From positions 2,666,001 to 2,730,000 of the forward strand of contig OZ004591.1 in NCBI GenBank assembly GCA_963924555.1: a DNA stretch of 64,000 nt, read 5' to 3'. Positions within the stretch are counted from its first letter, which is position 1. Each line of letters starts with the position of its first letter. A program made the translations under genes and the position numbers. Shown in pieces: positions 55,201-64,000 of the stretch. The stretch is from Crambe crambe. Taxonomy: Eukaryota > Porifera > Demospongiae > Poecilosclerida > Crambeidae. Under the pieces are notes generated by a model. The model was not told where the DNA came from, did not search any database, and was given only the letters and a program-made list of their open reading frames with translations.

Positions 55201-57998
55201 TGTCCCGAATTAGTAGCGCTGTGCGCATATACATAATGCGCATGCTCCAATTGTAATTGAGCTAGTAAGATTGTTTTCTACAGCCTTTCGTCATAGAGGC
55301 GCTAGGCTTATCAGAGAGTGCAGTAGCACTCTCTATGTAGGGTTAGTCTGGAATGGGCATGGCTTCTCTCATTAGAACAATACAAACTAGACTCTCTGTA
55401 TCTCTTCTATTCTTGCTAGACACTGACATGAATTAAAAGCAGCTTGGTGGGAGGGGATTATTATAGAAGGCAGCATAGTTTTGATATTAATTTTGCTCAC
55501 AAAAAATGCTACAGATAAAAGTACAGACTAACCCTACATGGCCTTTTTATTTAGCATAAGTGGATTGTAGGTGCTTGGCTTATCTAAGTGGATTGTAGGC
55601 GCTTGGCTTATCTAAGCACTTGTGGTAAGCATGGAACTTCCTGGTTGGAACCACTACTTACATGACTCTTGTGTCTGATGGCAATATCAAGCACTGAAGC
55701 CTATCAGCTACTTTAATTGCTCACTTGCTCATTATCAAATGATGCACATTGCTATAGTAGTGGTTTTAGAGGCTCTAGGTTTATGTATCAAGTACTTTGT
55801 TACATATAAACTCATCAGCAAAATCTTCTAAAGAGTTGAAGCATTAAGAATGCTTGCTCGCTTGCTGAATGTTGCACATTGCCCTAGTTGCAGCGAGCTA
55901 GCTAGCCTCTCTAAATAAAAAATGAGGTCATATAAAAAGTAAACAAATAAGTGAAAGGAAAAAAAAAATTATGCTAAATAATAAAAGGCCAGTCTGTACT
56001 TATCAGAGAGTGCGGTAGCACTCTCTATATATATGTAGGGATGACTCGGACGGCTGTGTGCGCCGCCTATAGACTAATACAAAAGTGAAATTCTATTTCC
56101 CCCACTTAGACCTAACAAAAGCTACTGTGAATGATTATCCAGCCTACTAGAGCCTACTACAATGTGCAGACCAAGTTTCAGGACCAGGGAGCTTACCGTT
56201 TCAGAAATACGGCAAGCAGGTAAATCGCTGGATTCTTCTTCTTCTCTATTATTATCAGAGAGAGTGTGCGGTAGCACTCTCTATGTAGGGATGACTCGGA
56301 CGGCCGCGCACGCCGCCTATAGACTAATACTAAAGTGAAATTCTAGTTCCCCACTTAGACCTAACAAAAGCTACTGTGAATGATTATCCAGCCTACTAGA
56401 GCCTACTACAATGTGCAGACCAAGTTTCAGGACCAGGGAGCTTACCGTTTCAGAAATACGGCAAGCAGGTAAATCGCTATATTCTTCTTCTTCTCTATCA
56501 TTATTCTTCTTCTTAGACAACCATATCTCTCGAACTACTCAAGCTACAGCCATAATTTCTGGACAAATCCACTCCAAATTCTACGAACTACAATCTTTTC
56601 TACTCGTTGATCCTCGAAAGAGTCGATGAAAAAGGAGACACTACGGAGCACAGCACTCGACTAATTCAATTAGGAAGCCATCTTTTCTATAATACGCATG
56701 CACATGTATTTGAATATCCAATTATTCGAAATCATAATTATTACTCAGCTGTCTCTAGCTAGCTAGCTAGCTAGCTCTAGTTCTGGATAATGATGATAGA
56801 CTACTGTATCGATTCGGGGATTTAGATTCACCACGGTAGATTCTATTTCAGCATCTTCGACCTCCAAGTATGGCTCAATAAAACACAACACCTTGACTCG
56901 ATAATGATTGGGCTGGTATGCTATTGGAGAACTATTGGAGAACTTCTTTCATCTGTCCCTGCATACACATAGAAGAATGAACTCTATACATAGCTAAAAC
57001 CATAAAAGAGAGGAAAAAAGACCAGGAACAAGTAAGGGAAAAAGCATTTCGTGAAATGAAAAAAGATGTAGGGATGACCACTGCTCAGGATCAATCTTTG
57101 TTCTGTACATCCAGCCAACATTCCCTACATATACGTCGGGTAGCTTCAGATTATAATGTAACAAGTAAGGGAAAAAGCATTTCGTGAAATGAAAAAAAGA
57201 TGTAGGGATGACCACTGCTCAAAAAAGTAAGGAAACAAGGATGGAAATGGGATCAATCTTTGTTCTGTATATCCAGCCAACAATCCCTACATATACACAC
57301 ATTACTACACTATAATCTGAAGTTACCTGACGTATATGTAGGGATTGTTGGCTGGATATACAGAACAAAGATTGATCCCATTTCCATCCTTCTTGTTTCC
57401 TTACTTTTTTGAGCAGTGGTCATCCCTACATCTTTTTTTCATTTCACGAAATGCTTTTTCCCTTACTTGTTCCTGGTCTTTTTTCCTCTCTTTTATGGTT
57501 TTAGCTATGATTAGAGTTCATTCTTCTATGTGTATGCAGGGACAGATGAAAGAAGTTCTCCAATAGCATACCAGCCCAATCATTTATCGAGTCAAGGTGT
57601 TGTGTTGTTGAGCCATACTTGGAGGTCGAAGATGCTGAAATAGAGTCTACCGTGGTGAATCTAAATCCCCGAATCGATACAGTAGTCTATCATCAGCTAG
57701 AGCTAGCTAGCTAGCTAGAGCTAGCTAGCTAGCTAGAGACAGCTGAGTAATATTATGATTTCGAATAATTGGATATTCAAATACATGCGCATGCGTATTA
57801 TAGAAAAAAAAGAAAAAATTATAGAAAAGATGGCTTCCTAATTGAATTAGTCGAGTGCTGTGCTCCATAGTGTCTCCTTTTTCATCGACTCTTTCGAGGA
57901 TCAACGAGTAGAAAAGATCGTAGTTGGTAGAATTTGGAGTGGATTTGTCCAGAAATCATGGCTGTAGCTTGAGTGGTTCGAGAGATATGGTTGTCTAA

Positions 57999-58036
<38 letters not shown>

Positions 58037-61000
58037 GAGAAGAAGAAGAATATAGCGATTTACCTGCTTGCCGTATTTCTGAAACGGTAAGCTCCCTGGT
58101 CCTGAAACTTGGTCTGCACATTGTAGTAGGCTCTAGTAGGCTGGATAATCATTTACAGTAGCTTTTGTTAGGTCTAAGTGGGAGAACTAGAATTTCACTT
58201 TAGTATTAGTCTATAGGCGGCGCGCGCGGCCGTCCGAGTCATCCCTACATAGAGAGTGCTACCGCACTCTCTGATAATGTATGTATATGTGGGGATTGTT
58301 GGCTGGATGTACAGAACAAAGATTGATCCCATTTCATCCTTCTTGCACTCTCTGATAATGTATGTATATGTGGGGATTGTTGGCTGGATGTACAGAACAA
58401 AGATTGATCCCATTTCATCCTTCTTGTTTCCTTACTTTTTTGAGCAGTGGTCATCCCTACATCTTTTTTCATTTCAAAAAATGCTTTTTCCCTTATTATC
58501 AGAGAGCGCAGTAGCGCTCTCTATGTAGGGATGACCTATGACCCTCCATAGGACCAATACAAAATGAAGTTGGATTTTCTCAGAAAACAGTAAGTTTTAG
58601 CTAGCTACTATTATTCTTCTTCTTCTTATTATTCTTCTTAGACAACCATATTTCTCGAACCACTCAAGCTACAGCTATGGTTTCTGGATAAATCCACACT
58701 AAATTCTACGAACTACGATCTTTTCTACTCGTTGATCCTCGAAAGAGTCGATGACTAAGGAGACACCGCGGAGCACAGCACTGGACTAATTCAATTATTG
58801 GAAGCCATCTTTTCTTCTATAATACGCATGCGCATGTATTTTGATATCCAATTATTCGAAATTATAATATTGCCATCATCATGTGCGTCCAAGACTTTAG
58901 CTACTAAGTTCTTCTTACAACCAGCTATCTATTTGGCTACATTGAGTTTCAACCAGCTGTCGATTTGGCTACATTCAGTTTTACTCAGTTCCTTTTCAGA
59001 ACTATTAATTTGGCTACAGCTACATTGACAGTTCGGGGATCGGGGATAGATTCACTGATCCATCTACTGATTCTTCTGCACCCTCGACTTGGCTACATTC
59101 ATCTAATTCGGGGAATACAGATTCTTCATCCTCGACCTCCTGACGTACCTACCCTTTACCATATTATAAAGACCAAGATAATCACTTGATCACGTTATCT
59201 CACAATGATGCTTCAATGTGCTACAATTTGATCTACCATCAGGGGAGAAACTTCCAGTACTGAACAGCTCTTGGAAGCGTCAAGTCGTGTTCCATCATAA
59301 AAGGGAGGATTTCATAACATAGGCTCTTCCCTGTCCCAAAGCACACTGCTTCCTTCGTAAACGGCTCTGATCAACAGATACTGCTCATCCTTCAAGGAGA
59401 GATCACTAAAGCACTAGGAACACTACTCCATTGTTGACATTATGAATAGCTAAATGACATCAATTTTGTATTATGCATTGTACATTCATAGAATGAACCA
59501 AAGAATTACAAATTCACAGATTTCTGTGAAAAACCTGAGCATGCGCAGTCAGTGTGTACCAGGCTCGCTTTCCCCCTTCCCTGGGGACGAAGCTAGTAGT
59601 AGTCCAGTCAAGTGAATTCAGACATCTTGTATAAGGAGCCTTCATTATGAATCTGATAATTGTGAGCAAGGAGGTGGGTGTGCACATAGCACAAAGGAAA
59701 AAAAATAGGACCTGGTATCCTGCCAACCCATGGAAGTAAAAATCCACCTTCCCTTTATTTTAGCTATTATAAAAGGAAAAAAAATTATGCTGAGTAAAAA
59801 GGCCATGTAGGGTTAGTCTGTACTTTAACAGTTTCTGTCAACAAAAATCAAAATTATGCTGCCTTCAATAATAATCCCTACATCACTGCCTCCCACCAAG
59901 CTGCTTTAATTGTTCATGTCAGTATAAAAGTGTTCGGCTTGGTTTAGGCAGTGATGTAGGGATTATTATTGAAGGCAGCATAATTTTGATTTTTGTTGAC
60001 AGAAACTGTTAAAGTACAGACTAACCCTACATGGCCTTTTTTTTAGCATAAATTTTTTTCCTTTCACTTGTTTATTTACTGTTTATACGACCTAAAGGTT
60101 GTTTTCAAGTAAAAATAGCTGGTTGGCACCATAGATATAAGAGGTTTTACGGGATTGGAAACGCCCAATGAACTGCACAACTGTGGCGCGTTGACAGATG
60201 CGCACGCGCATGCAGCATTAATTATATTAATCGTTGTGAAAAGAGATCAATATTCACTCCTTTCAAGGCAGTTAAAGTGATATTCTGCCCCTACAGCTCA
60301 CAGAATAGTACAAGTAAGCTAAGGGGAAGGTATTGAAGAAGTGAAGAGTCAGAGAGTTGAAGTTGGAGAGTCTGAGGAAGGAAGTTATTAATTATTCATA
60401 ACTTTTTTCCTTGTAATTATAACTATGAGTACCTATCATTGCTCATTATACATTAATTTTATGTGATTGATTTGAAAGAAAGGCCAGAATGACTTTTGGT
60501 ATTAAAATTAGACATAAATTCATTATTATTATAGCTAGATAATTTTGCCCCAAAGTTATCCGCCAGTTTCTGCTCAGTTCTCCCTCATCAACATTATTGC
60601 AATACTTCCAGCTTTTGGCTGTTGGGTTTTGACACCATCCACCTCAAGAATTCGGCTCAGTCAGCTGTCCTGTGGACCCTATGGATATTAGGGGGGAAAT
60701 ATAGTAAGCTTGCCATCTCCATAGGATGACTATTGTATAGAAAACGAATGCACCAATTCCATTTACTGTTCTATCCTTTCCCTGAAATAACTAATACAGT
60801 TTCAATATTGTTAATCTATTTCTTGGGAGAGGGATTACAGTTTTAACACCACTTGCAAATGCTAGAGACAATATATGTCAGCTAATACAAAAACCAACAT
60901 TACTATTCCATGTAGCTAAAGTTTACATGCCTTTTGATCAGAAAATGGGCAACAGCAATTGATTCCATCAAGCGTGAGAGGGATTACAGTCCCATTAACC

Positions 61001-63594
61001 ACTACAGTAGTATTTGTAGGAATAAACTTGAAAATCTGAGCTGAAATTTATTTCATACAGTAAATCTATGCCCTAGTGTATTATAGTATCATTGGCATAA
61101 GTCTTACCTAACGGATCTTGTCAGAACAGCAACTTTGACAAAAGTGCTATGTCATTCAGCTGTCAACGCGCCTCGATTGTTAGTTGCTAACGAGAGCACG
61201 TGATCCGTTTCCAATCCCGTAAACATCTTATATCTATGTTGGCACGCGCATACGTGCACATGATAGTGACAGATGCGCGCGCATGACAAAATTAATGATG
61301 TCATTTTTAAATGGCAGACATCGCTTATAATGAAAAGTCGTTCGATATTAGTGATTATTTTGAAGGGGAACTGTGTGAATAACGATGGTAAAAGCACATT
61401 GTGTGGTTATAACTGCACAAGTTGATATAAATTTCATAGTCGTGTGTGAAAGGATCATGGAGTTACACTGATGATGAACGAATCATAAAAATTTTGGATT
61501 TAGGCGACGGCTGGTGCCAATCGTTGACGCTATTCTGGAGGAGTTTGAGAGGGTCATATCATCTTCTTCTGCATTGTTTTCCAGATGTAAGAAGTTTAGT
61601 TGAGCCTGTAGCAAGAATAGAAGAGATACAGAGAGTCTAGTTTGTATTGTTCTAATGAGAGAAGCCACACCCATTCCATACTAACCCTAAATAGTGAGTG
61701 CTACCGCACTCTCTGATAAAAAAATTGCATGATCTATGGATAGTATGGCCATGCTGTACTATCTTTCAAGTGGTTTATTTTTTGTTTTTGTTGCTGTTTT
61801 TATTGTTGTGTGTGTGTACAATTTGAATAATAATAGCTAATATGACAAAAATTAGTGCATGACACTGCCTATATTGAATTTAATTCCCAAGATCCCCCCT
61901 ATAGATGATAGCTATGGCTGTACTACTATAAATGAACTGGCTCTGGCTCTGTAACTGTGCATTCTCTGAGTAGTGTAGTAAGGGAAAAAGGGGTCACTCC
62001 CTCATTTGAAGTCACCTAGATCAGCCCCTGCTAACAAGCCAGCTCTTTTCTTCTTTTTTCTTTCTTTGTGTTCCATAGAATAATACCAGACACACCCAAA
62101 CATGAATCAAAAGTTCGTTGCACTCCTAAAGCAGTCATTTTTATAGAGCAGTTGTATGGGTGTGGTTTTAAGGGCCCAGATTATTTAACTGAATTGCACT
62201 TTGGGCTTTTTTTTTTCTTTCTGTTTAGTCTTGCATGTGATGGCACCTAAGCTTGTAGCCTGTGCCCAATACTTGATACCCACTTCTTATAATATTATGC
62301 TCTCAACTTCTATGGTAAAGTTCAACTCTGTGTATGTAGAAGTGCAGATTACCTAGCAGAACTCAAGCAGAATGTCAGTGTCTTTTGGCTTATATTAGGT
62401 GACGCTCAGATGTGCAATGAATTGAAGAATATTACCAGGACTAGACACTCTTTAATTGTGAACACCAGACAGTCGCGACTGTGCATTCAGTGTTTGAATA
62501 ATGGTGTTCCCTTAGCAGGAGTAGTCGTTTGGACGGGACAAGGAGGACCTCAGAATAACTTCCAAGTATCGGATGGTCTAACTCGAGCTGGATTGGAATA
62601 TGTGAATGGTATTCTAGTGTTTGTGCAGCCCATGATGTTCATTCAGGATGGGATTGAAGATGCACTGATGGTGACATGTGCGGATGGGACCATACGATAT
62701 GACGACTCCGAAATTATTTCTGATAGTAAGACATGCATGTTTGATCATTAAACTGATGTGATTGTCATGCATAATATTATCCTTCATAGTTTTCCTCCCA
62801 GGACAAATATTGCAATCATCACCACTGATAGTGAATGAGAGTGATTCAGTTTTATTAGAGTGCATAGAATTTAATGCAGGAGCCCTTGAATCTAATCCTG
62901 AGCCGCCACAGGGATGGTTTGATATAAATGGAAATTGGTTCGGAAATACTGTGCGTCGTAATCTTCGACTACCAAATATCAGCAGAAATCAAGCAGGGAA
63001 TTACACCTGTTTTACCAGGGACAGGAGCAGAACATTTTTAAATACCTCCATTGAAGTCATAGTCCAGTGTAAGTCAACTAAGAAGGGGAGTAGCTAGTAT
63101 TTATGATTTGGTGGGGCAAATGACCTACCATACACTTATTGCTAACCACACCCATTTTCAGTCATACTAAACAGCATTGTTTCCATGAAATTTTACTGGG
63201 GCAAGTGCCCCAGTTGCCCTACTCCTCTGCTAAGCATTTTATTGCAGCAGTTATTTTTATCAACATAACATTTATTGTTGTTGTTGTTGTTGTTGTTGTT
63301 TGTAACTTTGCTATTCAGATGCACCTGAAGTTAATTCTTCAAGCATGGCCAACAATAATGTATTTCTTGGTGGCACTCTTACTTTGTCATGCGTCTTTGT
63401 TGGGGTCCCTACTCCCATGGTAACATGGATGCACAATGACTTGGTTCTCGGTGCCAGTGATCCCGAGATATCAATCACTACCAATGATAATACTTCACAG
63501 TTAATGAGGACTAACATTGAGAGAAATGGAGGTGGAGGGGGCATATATAGATGTATCACTACAAATCTGCTTGGTTCTGCAACAGCTATTGTGT
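52215..63594 (+). CDS. Ig gene 2, paralogue of Ig gene 1; first four exons, continues past window
   Basis: Exons 52215-52266, 62399-62725, 62802-63068 and 63319-63594, all with phase-1 introns identical in position to Ig gene 1. The signal peptide reads MKLATGACILLIALLVK; an in-frame ATG two codons upstream (MQMKL) is an alternative start. Domain 1 and domain 2 are almost identical to gene 1. Domain 3 has more changes and two extra Gly codons before IYRC (RNGGGGGIYRC). Exons for domain 4 and the membrane segment lie beyond the edge. Intron 1 is about 10.1 kb against 3.6 kb in gene 1, filled by repeats. Expected role as gene 1: a surface adhesion or recognition molecule. Confidence 0.85.
52520..54480. 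repeat. scrambled copy of the Ig gene 1 intron 1
   Basis: Blocks match 22575-24490 of gene 1 in mixed order and orientation: 52335-52430 direct to 22580-22690; 52525-52640 inverse to 23938-24045; 52645-52760 direct to 23565-23630; 52790-52950 and 53800-54170 inverse to 22780-23270; 54180-54450 direct to 24110-24480. The R4 element (52960-53771) sits inside the inverted block. Confidence 0.7.
52960..53771. mobile_element. repeat family R4, left copy (hairpin end plus internal palindrome)
   Basis: Starts with the AGAGAGTGCAGTAGCACTCTCT hairpin and TAGGGTTAGT; ends at a 250-bp palindrome (53511-53771) whose outer phrase is actaaccctacatggcc. The interval 53310-53032 (minus) has a 92-residue frame (RLVPIVDAVLEEFERSYHHL) that is also kept in the right copy at 61446-61640. 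Confidence 0.8.
54780..55975. repeat. R1 family copies, one interrupted by a hairpin-ended element
   Basis: 54795-54970 gives the R1 start (cagcgagcaagctgactctc). 55150-55312 and 55564-55910 give the remainder, ending gcttgctcgcttgctgaatg and gccctagt. A 250-bp R4-type element (55313-55563) lies between ggcttatc and taagtgg. Non-coding. Confidence 0.8.
56005..56254. mobile_element. R3 partial copy, inverted
   Basis: Starts with the hairpin (56005-56026) and runs through atgactcggacggc, gtgcagaccaagtttcagga to gattcttcttcttctc. Confidence 0.8.
56255..58262. mobile_element. R3 full-length palindrome with ~950-bp arms
   Basis: The left arm (56255-57140) and right arm (57310-58262) are inverted copies from hairpin to hairpin, with a duplicated 150-bp centre (57140-57310). 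Matching landmarks: ggaccagggagcttaccg / cggtaagctccctggtcc, and gatcctcgaaagagtcgatg / catcgactctttcgaggatc. A (TTC)n/(AAT)n microsatellite sits at the same place in both arms. No coding capacity beyond short by-products. Confidence 0.85.
58263..58870. mobile_element. further R3 pieces
   Basis: A 75-bp unit (gtatatgtggggattgttgg, acagaacaaagattgatccc) is tandemly doubled at 58280-58425. A hairpin variant follows at 58501-58522, then left-arm interior (acaaccatatttctcgaac to attattcgaaattataat) at 58630-58870. Confidence 0.8.
58871..59220. repeat. short degenerate tandem repeat
   Basis: atttggctacattsagttt recurs three to four times at 58930-59025. Nothing coding recognised. Confidence 0.6.
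59221..59420 (-). pseudogene. RecQ-like helicase fragment with Walker A
   Basis: Minus strand reads SLKDEQYLLIRAVYEG, then, one frame over, CFGTGKSLCYEILPFMM (G-x-G-K-S Walker A motif), then in the first frame again SKSCSVLEVSPLMVDQI, the motif Ia region. The order and spacing fit the start of a RecQ-like DExH helicase, with two frameshifts. Such fragments are common in invertebrate transposons. No further helicase motifs seen. Confidence 0.6.
59505..59600. mobile_element. terminal fragment of the MULE-like TAGCCTCG family
   Basis: tttctgtgaaaaacc, gcatgcgcagtcagtgtgta, ccaggc and ctggggacgaagctag match one end of the elements at 15983 and 47294. Confidence 0.5.
59785..61715. mobile_element. 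repeat family R4, right copy, inverted to 52960-53771
   Basis: Palindrome at 59785-60056, then coding-like part, ending in the hairpin agtgagtgctaccgcactct at 61693-61714. Apart from the insertion at 60130-61238 and its target duplication, its length (about 815 bp) equals the left copy (812 bp). Confidence 0.82.
60130..61238. mobile_element. CATAGAT-family TIR element, copy 3, 7-bp target duplication
   Basis: Ends CATAGATATAAGAGGTTTTA and ...AACATCTTATATCTATG with cgggattggaaacg just inside. TTGGCAC is repeated at 60123-60129 and 61239-61245; the left R4 copy (near 53417) gives the empty site. 1109 bp without a recognisable frame. Confidence 0.9.
61716..62398 (+). other. 3' part of intron 1 of Ig gene 2
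   Basis: No exon or repeat recognised; ends with the acceptor ttatattag before exon 2. Confidence 0.5.
63275..63301. repeat. (GTT)n microsatellite, intron 3 of Ig gene 2
   Basis: Nine uninterrupted GTT triplets, at the same place as the longer, interrupted tract of gene 1. Confidence 0.95.
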
Positions 63595-64000
63595 GTAAGT
63601 TGTAGCACTAACAGCTATTTTCTTTCCATGAAATAATTGCGAACAAAGCAAAAGGCCCTCTAGGGAGTCGAATGACTATATTTATATGATTATATATTCT
63701 TCCAGTTCCATCCTTTGCAATATGGTGATATCATCAGCTAAAGCTTCACTCGCCACATTGCTTTACATTTCCCTAGTACATAGTTGAGGGTTTAGAATAA
63801 TGCTCAGGTGTATGTTAGCTAGATGCTCTAATGTCTGAAACATTGCTGTTTGTTCTATGTTGAGCCACTTTTTTGTCCCAAAAGCCAATGATCACCTGAT
63901 CATACCACATCACGGACGTTTACCGGCGGCATTACACTAAATTAGATACGTGTAAATAATTACGGTATTGCTCAATCTGCACATAGCACCGGTTAAGAAC
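63595..64000 (+). other. start of intron 4 of Ig gene 2
   Basis: Matches 25780-26060 of gene 1 with indels (attttctttccatgaaataa, gctaaagcttcactcgccac), then diverges near 63900. No exon. Confidence 0.6.

Noticed and set aside
1..64000. tRNA, rRNA or snRNA genes
   Set aside because: I looked for cloverleaf A/B-box patterns and rRNA-like blocks on both strands by eye and saw none; the tRNA-like complement at 29972 is a retrotransposon primer site. A tRNAscan run would settle it.

Overview
This is eukaryotic, metazoan DNA. It is AT-rich, most introns in the short genes are only 40-70 bp, splice sites are GT-AG, the two host genes are immunoglobulin-superfamily genes, and the rest is dense with decayed transposons (RLE-type and APE-type non-LTR elements, BEL/Pao, and many TIR elements). 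The repeat content and Ig-gene style fit a demosponge such as Amphimedon. That assignment is inference; I matched nothing to a database.

Layout. (1) 1-3417, minus strand: at least 16 small exons whose phases all join. Read 5' to 3' they encode a Gypsy-like HHCC/DD35E integrase, then six tandemly duplicated 19-22-residue Pro/Gln-rich mini-exons, then the start of a ubiquitin-specific-protease (C19) domain with its Cys box, running off the left edge. This apparent integrase-linker-deubiquitinase chimera has one visible lesion (a TAG at 3104-3106) and is the most unusual object here. (2) 3875-6125: a degenerate satellite that changes orientation. (3) 6130-9150: mostly silent, with a possible hammerhead-like RNA motif. 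(4) 9149-15400: a TA-flanked MITE, a decayed RLE-type non-LTR element (minus) and a decayed APE-type element (plus). (5) 15541-20895: a nest of DNA transposons. One has a 7-bp target duplication and contains both a 10-bp-duplication MULE-like element and a 3-kb element with minisatellite arms around a Ulp1 (C48)/PHD pseudogene. (6) 21004-29083: a complete six-exon gene for a secreted-then-membrane-anchored protein with four Ig-like domains (442 residues). (7) 29744-37951: a BEL/Pao retrotransposon, broken and holding three DNA-transposon insertions. (8) 37952-52200: transposon-rich, with foldback/hairpin-ended repeats, a CXC-domain fragment, two RLE fragments, a 4-kb composite that splits a MITE exactly in two, and a broken acidic-tailed coding fragment. 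(9) 52215 to the end: a second copy of the Ig gene. Its first intron is swollen to 10 kb by inverted and palindromic repeats, and it is cut by the window edge after exon 4.

The two Ig genes are the clear host genes. They share exon phases (all internal introns phase 1) and a tract with almost no differences that includes an intron, which suggests very recent duplication or gene conversion. Target-site duplications let the order of many insertions be read directly. Several TIR families (7-bp TSD with CATAGAT ends; 9-10-bp TSD with TAGYCT ends; TA-flanked CCGTATAGCC ends) recur in the window and support each other.
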